This document shows, piece by piece, positions 44,385-56,831 of a stretch of 64,000 nt of DNA; the stretch's first letter is position 1; each line of letters opens with the position of its first letter. The notes beneath the pieces were generated by a model. That model was not told where the DNA came from and made no database searches. It saw nothing but the letters and a program-made list of their open reading frames with translations. This stretch comes from Bufo bufo (lineage: Eukaryota; Chordata; Amphibia; Anura; Bufonidae): NCBI RefSeq assembly GCF_905171765.1, contig NC_053392.1:341279010-341343009 (forward strand). The letters run 5' to 3'. A program made the translations under genes and the position numbers.

Positions 44385-45560
44385 TGTCACCAGGTCACTT
44401 TGTGGTCTCCTGATGCAGCTGCTGCTGCCATCTCCACGCTATGTCACCTTGTCATTGTGTGGTATCCTGCTGCTGCTGCTACTGTCATCTCCACACTGTC
44501 ACCTTGCCACTCTGTGGTATCCTCCTCCTGCTACTGCATTATCCACACTATGTCACTTGGCCACTCTGTGATATCCTCTTGCTGCTGCTTCCTTATCCAC
44601 ACTGTCACCTGGCCACTCTGTGATTTATTTATGCTGCTGCTGCTGCCATCTCCACACTAAGTCACCTCGCCACTCTGTGGTCTCCTGATACAGCTGCTGC
44701 CATCTTAACACTACGTCACCTTGTCACTCTGTGGTCTCCTGATGCTGCTGCCTTATCCACACTATGTCACCTTGCCAGTCTGTGGTATCCTGATGCTGCT
44801 GCGATCTCCACACTATGTCACCTTGCCACTCTATAGTTTCCTGATGTTGCTGCTGCTGCCATATCCACACTATGTCACCTTGCCACTATGTGTTATCCTC
44901 CTGATGCTGCTGCCACCTCCACACTCTGTTATTGGGCCACTCTGTGGCCTCCTCCTGATGCTACCAACTCCATATTTGGTCATTGTGCACCCGGTGGCCT
45001 CCTCATACTGCTGCCAACTCCAGACTCTGTCATTGTGCCACTCCATGGCCTCCTCATATTGCTGCCAACTCCATACTCGGTCATTGTGTTACTCAGTGGC
45101 CTCCTCATGCTGCTGCCACCTCCACAATATCTCGTCATTGTGCTACTCTTGCCTCCTCGGGCTGCTGACACCTCCACACTTTGTCGTTGTGCCACTCTGT
45201 GGTCTCCTCATGCTGCTGCCACCTCCACAAACTTTCGCCATCTTGCCAGTCTGTGGCCTCTTCATGCTGCTGCCACCTCCACAATCTCTTGTCGTCATGG
45301 CACTCTGTGGCCTCCTCATGCTGCTGCCACCTCCACAATCTCTTGTCGTCGTGGTAATCTGTGGCCTCCTCATGCTGCTGCCACCTCCACAATCTTTCGT
45401 TGTCATGCCACTCTGTGGCCTCCTGATGCTGCTGCCACCTCCAGACTGTCATTGGGCCACTCTGTGGTCTCCTCATGCTGCTTCCACCTCACCACTATGT
45501 CATAGGTACACTCTGTGGACTTCTCATGCTGTTCCCACCCTCCTCACTTCATCACTGGTC
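44385..45560 (+). repeat. 54-bp minisatellite, copy A
   Basis: The unit resembles CACTCTGTGGCCTCCTCATG followed by CTGCTGCCACCTCCACA. Units become more regular to the right. Because many units are multiples of three and free of stops, long open frames with Leu/Pro repeats appear on both strands; I do not regard them as genes. Confidence 0.9.
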
Positions 45561-46418
45561 CACTATTTTGCCTTTCAGCCTGGCTGACATCATAATTTAT
45601 TTGACCTTTCTTCTGATCTGTCAGAAGGAAGGAAAAATGAGACGCACAACGAATACTCTCTGTGTAGCAGCTGTAAAGCCTGTATGGTCCCATCAGAATT
45701 GGCTTAAGATTTGGTAGCCAAAAGCAGGAGTGGGTACAAAACACAGAAGACATGCAAATATTCCATTCATGTGTCATCTCTGTTTTAGATCCACTCCTGT
45801 TTGTTTTTTGGCAATAGCAATACTGATGGATTGTTGAGCAAATGCTGACCGAGTGAAGGCAAATGCTCCACAGACAGGATCCGTATTTTTGTGGGTTATT
45901 GTTTGGACAGATCAGAGGAAGGGCAAACTAGTCAGTGACGTCAACACAAACTTACTGCTGACACTCTCTCCACTCTGTCCAGGGGGCTCTACTTGTATAC
46001 GCGTTTAATAGAACATGTTCTGTAGACATCTATGTGGAATCAGCTGGCAATGGTGTAAAAGGAGTGCGATTTTTCTTGGCGCTAACTTCGACCTGTAAGG
46101 CTGAGTTCATACTTGAGTTATTTGGTCAGTTTTGGCCCCGTGACTGCTCAAATAAGTGAAGTGTGCAGTGATTCTAAGAGCGACGCCTATCATCTGCATG
46201 TCATGCGGCCTCAGTATTATTTCTCTAGCAAAGCAGACTCCCTATGCGTGTTACTACAAGGCACAGTGTTCTACACCACTATAAATGCTCTCAGCAGCCA
46301 GGAAATAGCAGTTTTTTAACGTAATTCACCGCGAATATATTCGGATCAAACCGAATTTTTACTGAAAAATTCGGCAAACTGGCAAAACGATTTTTTTTTT
46401 TAATTCGCTCATCTCTAG
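45560..46418 (+). repeat. Unique 3' tail of hAT copy A
   Basis: It aligns in reverse with 54783-55690: shared landmarks include TTTGTACCCACTCCTGCTTT, AAACAAACAGGAGTGGATCT and ACAGGATCC in the same relative order. It ends at the CGCTCATCTCTAG terminus. Confidence 0.85.
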
Positions 46419-46429
46419 CACTCACCCTG

Positions 46430-46600
46430 ACCATCCAAATAATCTTTATTTTTATCCAAAGGATTATGCAATGGCAGCAGGGGTGCAGAGTGCCACACAG
46501 GCACCATAGGCGGCGACTGCCATTTCACGTCAACACACTTCCTCAGGCCTTTTATCACTTTTTCCTATCCTGACGGACATTCCGGCGCTGAGCAGTGCCA
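46430..46600 (-). repeat. Possible Penelope-like terminal repeat fragment
   Basis: On the minus strand, GGCCTGAGGAAGTGTGTTGA CGTGAAATGG and a later AATAAAGATTATTTGG resemble terminal regions of frog Penelope-like elements with hammerhead-like cores. No coding part is attached. Low certainty. Confidence 0.3.
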
Positions 46601-46749
46601 TCCAGTGCACCTCTTTGAATTTTAAGGTCACATGGATTAATAATATAGTATATACTGTTACTCTCCAGTGAGATGCTAAGGTTCTGTTTGGATGCTCATC
46701 GTTAAACAGCTGTTAGTCATTTATTATATATTGCATGTAAACTAATAGT

Positions 46750-47025
46750 GTACTACTGGTTTCAATCGGCCTCTCCTAGCAAAAGGGGAGTCATAGATAA
46801 AGTCCTTCTTAATGTATTAGAAGGTTTAACAACAACCAGGGCCTTATTCTAAATTTGAAAAGGCATGGTCCCCATGGATGGATACTTTAGAAATGACTGT
46901 CTATTTAGACTCCATTCTCTCTTAAACTGGAGTGGGGAGGGAGGGGAGAGGTCTGGTAATTGGACTTGTTCTGTATTTCTTTGTTTCAAAATCGTAATAA
47001 GCATTATCTGATTTAAAAAAGAAAA
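46750..47025 (+). mobile_element. L1 3'-end fragment
   Basis: SKFEKAWSPWMDTL at about 46850-46892 is like the W-rich C-terminus of L1 ORF2. A G-rich stretch follows (GTGGGGAGGGAGGGGAGAGG), then an A-rich end near AAAAAAGAAAAGAATG. 5' truncated. Confidence 0.5.
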
Positions 47026-47598
47026 GAATGTTGATTTCCCTGTCTTTTACTAAAAATTTTAAGAAAAAAAAAAGGTGAATTCTTGCATAACACAGTCAGT
47101 TTTGGTGATGAAAATTATGTTTTTTCTCGCTACAGATATATATACGTCATGTGAAAGGTTATACTTTCCTTTACCACAGTATGTAAAGCTCTGAGGGTTA
47201 AATAAGGTCTCTGACCTTTAGTTATGGAAATATATAAGTAGTGAAAATGATAGCAATTGCAGTTTTCTTTCCTACAGGAAACATATGTGAGGTAGTGGTT
47301 ATTCCTGAGGAGACCACAGATTGCACAACACATTCAAGATTCTTGAGTAAAGTTAAATGTAGGACCTAAATGTTATACCCACTTGGAGGGAATTGATATA
47401 CTATAAAATAAAATTAACACTTCAACCACAGAGCAAAATGCCACCTTTTGGAATAATGCATTCTACAGGTGATTCTCTTTTAATCAACCGCAAAATGGAC
47501 AATCCCTTTAATAAGTGGCCGTGAAGGACCATGTGGCCAATTAGCCTGCAGCTTCCTTTCATTTAATAATGAATACTGCACTTTATAGTCTTTCATTG
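47026..47598. other. No feature recognised
   Basis: AT-rich, no domain or repeat seen. Confidence 0.5.
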
Positions 47599-47889
47599 TT
47601 AATAGCCGAGCGGCACTTTTAAACAGGGGCTGTTGCTGGCATTTGGCTGGTTAGGTGGGGGGACAATATGCATATTATTGCTGTTCTTGCCTGCAATCTC
47701 CTGCAGATTATTTGACAGTAAACACTGAATATTAATCAGCTCTGGCATACCCACTTCTCCAACCCCAGCGCTCTCCTGCCCTACAGATGGGAGCACTTTT
47801 TCTGCCATCTGCTTTTCTTTCTTTTCTATATCATCTAATATCGATGAGGATATGTCATCAGGAACATCCAGCTCCTCCTCTCTCTGCAT
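47599..47889 (-). CDS. Unidentified 96-residue open frame, protein-like composition
   Basis: The frame starts MQREEELDVPDDISSSILDD and continues IEKKEKQMAEKVLPSV, then GVGEVGMPELINIQCLLSN. It is acidic and helical at the N-terminus and Asn/Pro-rich at the end, unlike the simple repeats around it. I recognise no family. An in-frame stop lies five codons upstream, so it is at best a single small exon or a retrocopy fragment. It could be chance. Confidence 0.2.
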   Translation of the reverse strand: MQREEELDVPDDISSSILDDIEKKEKQMAEKVLPSVGQESAGVGEVGMPELINIQCLLSNNLQEIAGKNSNNMHIVPPPNQPNASNSPCLKVPLGY

Positions 47890-48712
47890 CTTGCTGACTT
47901 TTTTCTAGGGCATGGAGACCTTGAAGGATGATTTGGAAGAAGTAAAGCCAGCAAAAGATGAGTATGGTCATCGTTAAGACCTATCCCCCCCTAAGGGTTG
48001 GAGACTGAATGGTATTGGTTTAAATGCTGGCACTGGAATAATAAATGCTTTCACTTTATTGGTATTGAATATCATAAATACATATCTTAGGCTAATGTAG
48101 GAATAAGTAAATATAGGAATAAATACTGTAAGTAAAACTGACGCAGAATAAGTTTCCCTGCACTGTCCCTGCAGTCTACCTCTCCAATATTCTTCTATTA
48201 ACCGTTTTCAGCAACACTGTCCCTAGCGCATTAGCAATTGTCATGTCTTCCTATGCTCAGCTCACAGGACGATGGCATAGACCTCACAGGATGAGGTTTT
48301 ATGGTTTTAAAGGCCTGTGACATCACAGAGCATGGCAATCTGCATGGCATTAGAGGTGATCATGTGTTCCCAGGCTTGTCTCATCTATACTTAGTTTTGC
48401 TTTGTAACACCGCGTTTTTTGGAAAACCTGATTCATTACCACGAAGCGCAAGGAAATTTGGAATAGTTTTGAATCAAAGTTTTCCTAAACTTCGGACCGA
48501 ATTCCGCTTCAAAATGCTTCACTCAGCACTAATGATAAGCTTGCATTATTGTGATGCAGAATGATGTGTATTAAATCAACTTGACACTAGGTAATCATTC
48601 CCGACACTATAGTCTGGACTCTGAAGACTACGTGCTATCCTCCATGTTTTGGTGATCTGTGATTGTAGCCATAAAACTTATAATTGCTTATAAATAATTA
48701 GAAAATGTTTAG

Positions 48713-48715
<3 letters not shown>
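47890..48715. other. No clear feature; possible decayed transposon end
   Basis: On the plus strand a TTTTTTCTAG at 47900-47909 precedes a 22-codon frame and looks like a splice acceptor, but nothing supports an exon. Near 48490 the words CGGACCGAATTCCGCTTC resemble a worn hAT end. Confidence 0.3.

Positions 48716-48750
<35 letters not shown>
48716..48750. repeat. AT microsatellite
   Basis: A (TA)n run immediately left of the Tc1 insertion. Confidence 0.95.
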
Positions 48751-48754
<4 letters not shown>

Positions 48755-49692
48755 TACAGACCAAAAGTTTGGACACATCTTCTCATTCAAAGAGTTTTCT
48801 TTATTTTCATGACTATGAAAATTGTAGATTCACACTGAAGGCATCAAAACTATGAATTAACAGATGTGGAATTATATACATAACAAACAAGTGTGAAACA
48901 ACTGAAAATATGTCATATTCTAGGTTCTTCAAAGTAGCCACCTTTTGCTTTGATTACTGCTTTGCACACTCTTGGCATTCTCTTGATGAGCTTCAAGAGG
49001 TAGTCCCCTGAAATGGTTTTCACTTCACAGGTGTGCCCTGTCAGGTTTAATAAGTGGGATTTCTTGCCTTATAAATGGGGTTGGGACCATCAGTGGCGTT
49101 GAGGAGAAGTCAGGTGGATACACAGCTGATAGTCCTACTGAATAGACTGTTAGAATTTGTATTATGGCAAGAAAAAAGCAGCTAAGTAAAGAAAAACGAG
49201 TGGCCATCATTACTTTAAGAAATGAAGGTCAGTCAGTCAGGCGCAAAATTGGGAAAACTTTGAAAGTAAGGGCTATTTGACCATGAGGGAGAGTGATGGG
49301 GTGCTGCACCAGATGACCTGGCCTCCACAGTCACCAGACCTGAACCCAATCGAGATGGTTTGGGGTGAGCTGGACCGCAGAGTGAAGGCAAAAGGGCCAA
49401 CAAGTGCTAAGCATCTCTGGGAACTCCTTCAAGACTGTTGGAAGACCATTTCAGGGGACTACCTCTTGAAGCTCATCAAGAGAATGCCAAGAGTGTGCAA
49501 AGCAGTAATCAAAGCAAAAGGTGGCTACTTTGAAGAACCTAGAATATGACATATTTTCAGTTGTTTCACACTTGTTTGTTATGTATATAATTCCACATGT
49601 GTTAATTCATAGTTTTGATGCCTTCATAGTCATGAAAATAAAGAAAACTCTTTGAATGAGAAGGTGTGTCCAAACTTTTGGTCTGTACTGTA
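48750..49692 (+). mobile_element. Internally deleted Tc1 element with long terminal inverted repeats
   Basis: TA at 48750-48751 and 49691-49692 flanks CAGTACAGACCAAAAGTTTG and its complement. The inverted repeats extend about 200 bp each. Transposase remnants: the N-terminal start MARKKQLSKEKRVAIITL (49164) and, after a large deletion, the C-terminal part WPPQSPDLNPIEMVWGEL (about 49320-49375), with the Glu of the catalytic triad, and RMPRVCKAVIKAKGGYF. The DNA-binding region and both catalytic Asp residues are missing, so the copy can move only in trans. Confidence 0.92.
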
Positions 49693-52600
49693 CCTATTTT
49701 GTCAAGTTGTCTTGTTCCTCAAGCCAGTATAAAATAAAACAATTAATAGAGTTATCTGATTTTATATACTAGTGAACTGTCAGTAAAACTAAGCACATTT
49801 ATAATTTCAGAAGACGCACTGAGCCTATTTAGGAATATTAAATGTCATGTCATGTCATCTGTGGAAATAGTTAAACTTTCTATGGCGCCTGCAAATAGTG
49901 GGGATGAAAAGAATAATAAAATCTTTATTAGCCAATTACCAGACAGCAGGACAGAGACACAGAAAGATAAATGGATTTTGCGAAGATCACACACAGAGTT
50001 CATGCCTGAGGAAACTTTGTGCACATTTGCCATATCTCTTATCAAACTGTTTTCTTGTTCATGTCATCTTGACATTTTATTTTGTCTATAGTATTGCATT
50101 TTAAGGTTTCATTCTGTTTTAGGTTACAACTTAAGAAAACCATTTAAGATAGGCTAATCAAATTATAGCTATAATTTCTTAACTTGCCTTAGAAATTGCA
50201 AATATAATTTGAGTTGTTAATATTAAAAATAACTTTGTCTTGTTAATATTTGTTACAGTTATGTCTGGGTAGTTTTTATACATGAAGACTAGAGTTGAGT
50301 GAACTTCTTGAAAATTGTTTAAAAAATTAAATTCATGGCTGAATCAAATTGACCTGAACATTGGTATATAAAACTCTGAGATCTCCTAGGACTCAGATTT
50401 TTTAAAACAAATTTTTGCTCCCCCCATCATGTATAGCTACTGGTAAACAAATAGTTGATGGTGTTAACAAACAGTGTGTTTAAAAACACAGTTGGCCGTC
50501 ACATTTGTTATACTTTTTAATAATAAAAACCTTCTAAAATTGTTCTTCATTGGATGCAGATTGTATTTAAACACACACTGTGTTTTGGGAAAATTAGTGG
50601 CTTGTTAGGGCCAAGCATCCAAAGATTATGCCCTAACAGGGCAGATCCTGTGTATAAAAGTTTAATTTAAATTATTTCATTTGAGGAAAAATCCAAGGGA
50701 AATTTGCATAAATTGTAAGGAAATACTATGGTCACCATCCGTAACCATTCCCAGAAAACTCAGAAACTGTTACCAATCTTCCTTAAAGGGTCACTTCATG
50801 CAAAAACTAAGAGTTCATCCATTGACCAAAGTCATAGAGCTGTATATGCTACCAAAGTTTCAACCATCTGTTGAATTATAAACATCACCAACATGTGCTA
50901 CCATAATGACAGAGCGGTACTGTGCTGAACCACTGCAGAATCAATATAAGAAATATTCACAGACAGCATCATAATGATACAATGACTACACTTCTGCAAT
51001 ACACTAACCGGACAACAGTGATGATGGACCTAAAGTTGGGTAAAGTTAAGATATATAAGTCTCTATTTATGTCTCTCAGACTCCATGACACACAACTTCT
51101 AACTCCATTTTCACTTATCAGAGAACGGTTTAGTTGTGTGCACCACACACATGTATGTAATCAGAAGTAATTGCTGTACAACTAATTTACTGGCCTTGGA
51201 GTTATGAAGTCAATGAAGTCATGGAGTTAGCAGGCAATTAGTGCTGCAATGTGAAAAATATGTTTTAATTAGAAATAAAAGTAAGACGAAAGCTTGGACA
51301 GTGTAAATGTAGGGAACATATAAAAATACCATGTAATGGCTGATATTTCATTTTTAACTGAAGTGGTCATTTCACCACTTCATTTTGTAAGAAGCTGAGG
51401 CTAACCATAGGTCCTTTGCTAGAGGCTGATTTAAGGTCTAATAGACTTGGCTGCTAAGGACCCACATTAAGTCTGTGTTGAAAGGTAGCAGAAAACTGGT
51501 ACAAACTCACTAGAAGCAAACCTTCCAGATTGGCCAGGGAGAAAAGAATAGTAGACAAGCAGGGTCAGAACCAGGAGAGATGGACAGGTCCCAAACAGCA
51601 GATGAGTGGTTAATCTAGAAACTAGCCACGATCAGAACACCAGGAGAATTAGTAGACGCCAATTTAGAAAATGATGGCTTAATACAAAAAACAAACCAAG
51701 GTCAGTACAGGTCTAGAATTCACATACAAAGCACGTAACTTAGCTGCAGACTTCTGCTGAGCCAGGAAGCTGCTTGGCTCAACTTCTAGCCTAACTGATA
51801 GGCTGTCCAGCCAGGTCACCATGGCAACCCTCCCAGAACACCCATGCACAGAATTTTGGCTGGGTAAACTCCTGACATAAATATTGCATAATGGAAATGC
51901 AACTAATGTGCAAAATTGACTGTTGATTTCTATTGGAGAGCAGCTGCTGTAGCACATTGTGGGATTCACAGATATCACTTTATATGCCCACAGTGCCTTT
52001 GTATTCTAGGTCTTTAGATCCCTTTAACACATGGCGATGATCAAGAATGAAGAACACTATTTTCCGATCAGTGCATAAAGCAAAGGCATCTTTTCTGTGG
52101 CACTAAAATTCGTCTGCCTGCAGCACATCACCCAGTGTAAATTGGTGGATGTGCTTCTAGCAAATGAGAACTGAATGGTAAAAATTATTTGTCCACATAC
52201 TGACAATGTTTGCCGCATGTAAACTGCACTAAAAGAGCACTGACCGGCATGCTGCGTCATTAAGTGGCACTGATTAACAGGTAAAATGGCCCTTCACTTA
52301 GTCTTGCTGTTAGAAGGTACAAAGCCTATTTTGACTGCTCAACACAAATTATATTATTAGCACCATTTTCCTTGATTCCTCTGGTGTCAGAATATGCGGT
52401 AAGAAAGTACAAGAGCATAGAGGCAGTTAGGTATAATGCAAACATAGCAGACTCTTTCTAAGGCATATATTTTGCTCTAGGCTGCACACAGATATTGCAA
52501 CAGCTTGTCCTGCAGATTTAGTGAGGATTATACCCTTTATATTTAAAAGGTAACATCAGCAAAGAAAACTTATGGCTTTTCCACAGCTTGGGTAGTTATA

Positions 52601-53548
52601 AATGTGGTCATACCAAACAAATATGTGAAGAGGATTTAATTTTTTATTTTTTTCCCAGCATTTTTTCAATGGAAATGGTGTGAGTATATGTTTTTAACTT
52701 AAATTCTTCTTAATAAAAACTTAAATTCTTTTTTTTTTACTCCTTATTAGACCCACAAGGGGACTTTGATCACTCACATAGCGCACTGTACTCCTCATTT
52801 AGTACAGTGTATTATACTGTCAGTAGGATACTGTCAGGCAGCATATTAGGCCGTGCCTCTGGCAGAGCCTTATAGGGATTTACAGAGGGCAAGCCTTGGG
52901 GACTTTGGGGACCCCCTCCTGCCATGAACAGAAATCAGCGCCCCGCAATCTCATTTGAGGTCGTGCCAATAGCTGACAGAGAAAGTCCCCTCCCTCTGAA
53001 GCCACTTAGACACAGCAGTTGCTATTGACCACAGAATCTAAAGGGTTAAACAGCTGGGATAAAATTTTCACCCTCTAATAACTTTAATGTTGTTATTATT
53101 GATACATCATGGGGTGCATCATAACAGCGACATTGAATGTTGACTCACTGTTGACCCTGTGAGACTTAATGACCCAATGAGACAACACTGTTAACCCTGT
53201 TCCAGTGTACACAGCAAAGATCAAAACAGAAAATGTCAGCCTATTATGTGTTATCCAATTGCTAGTGTGGCGATTCAAATATCTCAGGGGTTTTTATATG
53301 GATAGTCACAAAAATACAATGAAATAAAATCTACATAAGTGCTAAATAGGATAAAAATAATAATTTTCTGTTCATTACCTTCAATGATACATGTAGAAGA
53401 AGACCATCTTAGTATCACAGTCATTTTGCTATGAATGCGGTATTTTTTTCTTAGACAGTGTTTGCATTTATTTTTAATTATGATAAAATTTATTATTAAG
53501 GATATAATTCATTCTACCACAGATGCTGTCCTTTTAAGTAAACAAGTG
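49693..53548. other. Mostly unannotatable sequence
   Basis: No coding motif or intact repeat is seen over 3.8 kb. Possible worn fragments: CTAGAGTTGAGTGAAC at 50289 resembles a hAT terminus, and 52740-53060 (with AGAGCCTTATAGGGATTTAC and ACAGAATCTAAAGGGTTAAA) resembles the head region of the TTAA element family. This is the least repetitive part of the window and the best place to look for host regulatory DNA. Confidence 0.4.
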
Positions 53549-54259
53549 GTAAAGGGTTTCTGTCATCAGAAATAACGTTATGTAGCTGACTGACATTAGC
53601 AATGTGCTAATGTCAGCAGTACATATCAGTATGCTTTTTAACTCCCTGCCTGACGCCGTTCTCTGACGCCGTTTTATTAATCATATATTCTGTTTTGTAC
53701 ATATATGAAATTAGTACAAATTCAAAAATAAAGACTTTTAAAATATGCCTCTAGGTGCTACTGGGGCATTGCTTCAACACCTAGTGGCTCAGTCTACTCA
53801 CCCTTTGGCACGCCCAGGTCCCGTTTATTGACTGTCGAGTTCTCCTCATCGTCACATAAATACCTTCACTCACTGCGCCTGCACCGAATACTAAACGGGA
53901 TGGCGCAGTGAGTGAAGGATGCTCTCCTGCTGCTGGCTTACTCACTGCGCCCGCGCCGAAGGAAGGAAGCCGGCACCAGGAGCGCGTCCTTCACTCACTG
54001 CGCCGAATACTAAACGGGATGGCGCGGGATTTATGTGACGATGAGGAGAACTTGATAGTCAATTAACGGGACCTGGGCGTGCCAAACGGTGAGTAGACCG
54101 AGCCTCTAGGTGCTGAAGCAATGCCCCAGTAGCACCTAGAGGCTCATTAGCATATTTTAAAAGTCTTTATTTTAAGAGAACATATGTACTGCTGACATTA
54201 GCACATAGCTAATGTCAGTCAGCTACATAACGTTATTTCTGATGACAGAAACCCTTTAA
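53549..54259. mobile_element. T2/Kolobok-type MITE with palindromic body
   Basis: AAAGGGTTTCTGTCATCAGA and TCTGATGACAGAAACCCTTT are inverted ends, flanked by GTAA/TTAA. Arms are complementary inward (AATAACGTTATGTAGCTGAC, CCCGTTTATTGACT...). The centre holds CACTCACTGCGCC repeats. Non-coding. Confidence 0.85.
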
Positions 54260-54782
54260 TATTTAGATTAAGATTGCCTTTCTTTCTGTCCTAGAAGATT
54301 ATGCATTTAGTTTGCTCTTCCTTCTTCTAAAAAGCAATCCAGGACTTCCTGTCTTTTTAATTACAAAGTTTTGTGGTCTGCCTTTGCTTTTCTAACATCA
54401 TACTGAGCCAAATCACATTCCAACACAGGACGTTCTGACGTAAAAGGCTTAACATTTAACATCGGTGTATTGTAAAACTGTCCCACTTGGCTAGCAAGAA
54501 AAATATCCATACTTGTTTAAAAAATGTCTTACTGCATCTCTGTAGCAGTAGCACTACAGATTTCATATGTTCAAATAGCAGAATACAGAAGGATTATAGA
54601 TTCATGCCAGTATTAAGTAATTTGTAATGTTTTATAATTCTATGCTAATAATATAATTACATCATTTAACTCACAAATGAAAAAATAAAATATCTGGAGT
54701 AATACACATCATTATATTTACCCCATGATGCAAAATTATGTAACTGTACATCATTTGCATGTATGGGATAGTAAATAATTAA
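54260..54782. other. No feature recognised
   Basis: AT-rich, no motif seen. Confidence 0.5.
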
Positions 54783-55689
54783 GAGATTAGCGAATTTTTC
54801 AAAAATGTAATTCGCCGTTTCGACAAATTTTTGGGGAAAAATTTGGTTCAATCTGAATTTATTTGTGGTGAATCCCGTTAAAAAATGGCTATTTCCTGGC
54901 TGGGGAGAGCCCTTATAGTGGTGTAGAAAACTGTGCCTTAGAGTAACATGCATAGGGAGTCTGCTTTGTTAGTGAAATAATACTCTGAGTCTGTATGACA
55001 TGCAGATGACTGGCATCACTCTTAGAATCACTGCACGCTTCACTTATTTGGGCAGTCATGGGCCAAAACTGACCAAATAACTCAAGTATAAACTCAGCCT
55101 TACAGGTCGATGTTAGCGACAGGTATAAAGAACTGTGCAGAGGCCCAAGATCCTACTGTAGCGTGAAAGAGCACACTCCTTTTTCACCGTTGTCAGATGA
55201 TTCCATATAGATGTCTGCAGAACCTGTTCTATTAAACGCTTAAACAAGTAGAGACCCCCGAAAGAGTGGCAAGGGTGTCAGCAGTAAGTTTATGTTGACG
55301 TTACTGATAATTTTGCCCTTCCTTTGATCCATCAGAACAATAACCCTCAAAAAATGGATCCTGTCTGTGGAGAATCCGCTTTCACTCGGTCAGCATTTGG
55401 TCAGTAATCCTTCAGTATTGCTAATGCCAAAAAAACAAACAGGAGTGGATCTAAAACAGAGATGACACGTGAATGAAATATTTGCATGTCTTCTATGTTT
55501 TGTACCCACTCCTGCTTTTGGCTACCAAATCATAAGCCAATTCTGATGGGACCATACAGGCCATACAGCTGCTACACAGAGAGGATCCGTTGTGCGTCTC
55601 ATTTTCTCTTCCTTCTGACAGATCAGAATAAGGGTCAAATAAATAATGATGTCAGCCAAAATAGTGGCCCAGTCATGAAGTGGGGAGGG

Positions 55690-56660
55690 TGGGAACAGCA
55701 TGAGAAGTCCACAGAGTGGCCCTATGACATAGTGGTGAGGTGGAAGCAGCATGAGGAGGCCATAGAGTGGCACGACGACGAGAGATTCTGGAGGTGGCAG
55801 CATCATGAGGAGGCCATAGAGTGGCACGACGACGAGAGATTGTGGAGGTGGCAGAAGCATGAGGAGGCTACGGAGTGGCACAACGACGAGAGATTGTGGA
55901 GGTGGTAGCAGCATGAGGAGACCACAGAGTGGCAAGATTACATAGTTTGGAGGTGGCGGCAGCATCAGGAGGCCACAGAGTGGCACGACGATGAGAGATT
56001 GTGGAGGTGGCAGCAGCATGAGGAGGCCACAGAGTGGCAATGTGACATAGTGTGGAGGTGGCAGCAGCATGAGGAGACCACAGAGTGGCACAAAGACAGA
56101 TTGTGGAGGTGGCAGCAGCATGAGGAGGCCAGAATAGCACGACGATGAGAGATTGTGGAGGTGTCAGCATGAGGAGGCCACAGAGTTGCACAATGACGAG
56201 AGATTGTGGAGGTGGCAGCAGCATGAGGATGCCACAGAGTGGCACAACAACAAAGTGTGGAGGTGTCAGCAGCATGAGGAGGTCACAGAGTAGCACGATG
56301 ACGAGTGATTGTGGAGGTGTCAACATGAGGAGGCCACAGAGTAGCACGACGACAAGAGATTGTGGAGGTGGCAGCAGCATCAGGAGGCCACAGAGTGGCA
56401 CAACAGCGAGAGATTGTAGAGGTGTCAGCAGCATGAGGAGGCCACAAAGTAGCATGACGATGAGAGATTGTGGAGGTGGCAGCAGCATGAAGAGGCCACA
56501 GTGGCAAGACAACAAAGTGTGGAGGTGTCAGCAGAGTGAGGAGCCACCGAGTGGTACAACAATGAGAGATTGTGGAGGTGGCAGCAGCATGAGGAGGCCA
56601 CAGAGTGAAACGACAACAAAGTGTGGAGGTGGCAGGAGCATGAGGAGGCCACCTCGGCTT
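55690..56660 (-). repeat. 54-bp minisatellite, copy B
   Basis: On the plus strand the unit reads like TGTGGAGGTGGCAGCAGCAT followed by GAGGAGGCCACAGAGTGGCA. It is the reverse complement of the array at 44385-45560. About 18 units; long open frames on both strands are by-products of the periodicity. Confidence 0.9.
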
Positions 56661-56831
56661 GGCACGATTTAATAATACACGTTCTCCGGCACAAAAAGCT
56701 TGGCAAATTGATTGTCCATCGAAGATTGGAATAATATATTGGCGAATTTAAGTTTAGTTACTTATAATTGTAATCAAGTTTTGGTTCAATTTAATATTAA
56801 ATATTTAATAAATTTAATTTAAAAAAATTAA

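Larger units (their letters stand above)
33062..46418 (+). mobile_element. Large hAT element, copy A (composite)
   Basis: The left end TAGTGTTGATCGAGCACC and the right end (minus strand CTAGAGATGAGCGAATT at 46418) are related inverted motifs. In order it holds: a 5' region with 18S-derived blocks and several subrepeat arrays (33062-37300), a decayed transposase (37345-40360), a second hAT (about 40449-44276), a 54-bp minisatellite (about 44385-45560) and a unique tail (45560-46418). The 3' part is linked to the transposase by comparison with copy B (54783-59242), which has the same N-terminal coding, minisatellite and tail in the same order. I could not find an 8-bp duplication, so outer limits remain uncertain. 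Confidence 0.55.

Noticed and set aside
44721..45587. Long open frame of 288 codons rich in LLMLLPPPQS-type repeats
   Set aside because: It is a by-product of the 54-bp minisatellite whose unit is a multiple of three without stops. Comparable frames exist on the other strand and in the inverted copy.
33062..46418. A single hAT with a perfect 8-bp target duplication
   Set aside because: The sequences outside the two ends (TTATTAAT and GCACTCAC) do not match, so the outer limits or the unity of the element remain unproven.
55522..56515. Overlapping frames of about 200 codons on both strands
   Set aside because: The same minisatellite periodicity; no start context or domain supports a gene.
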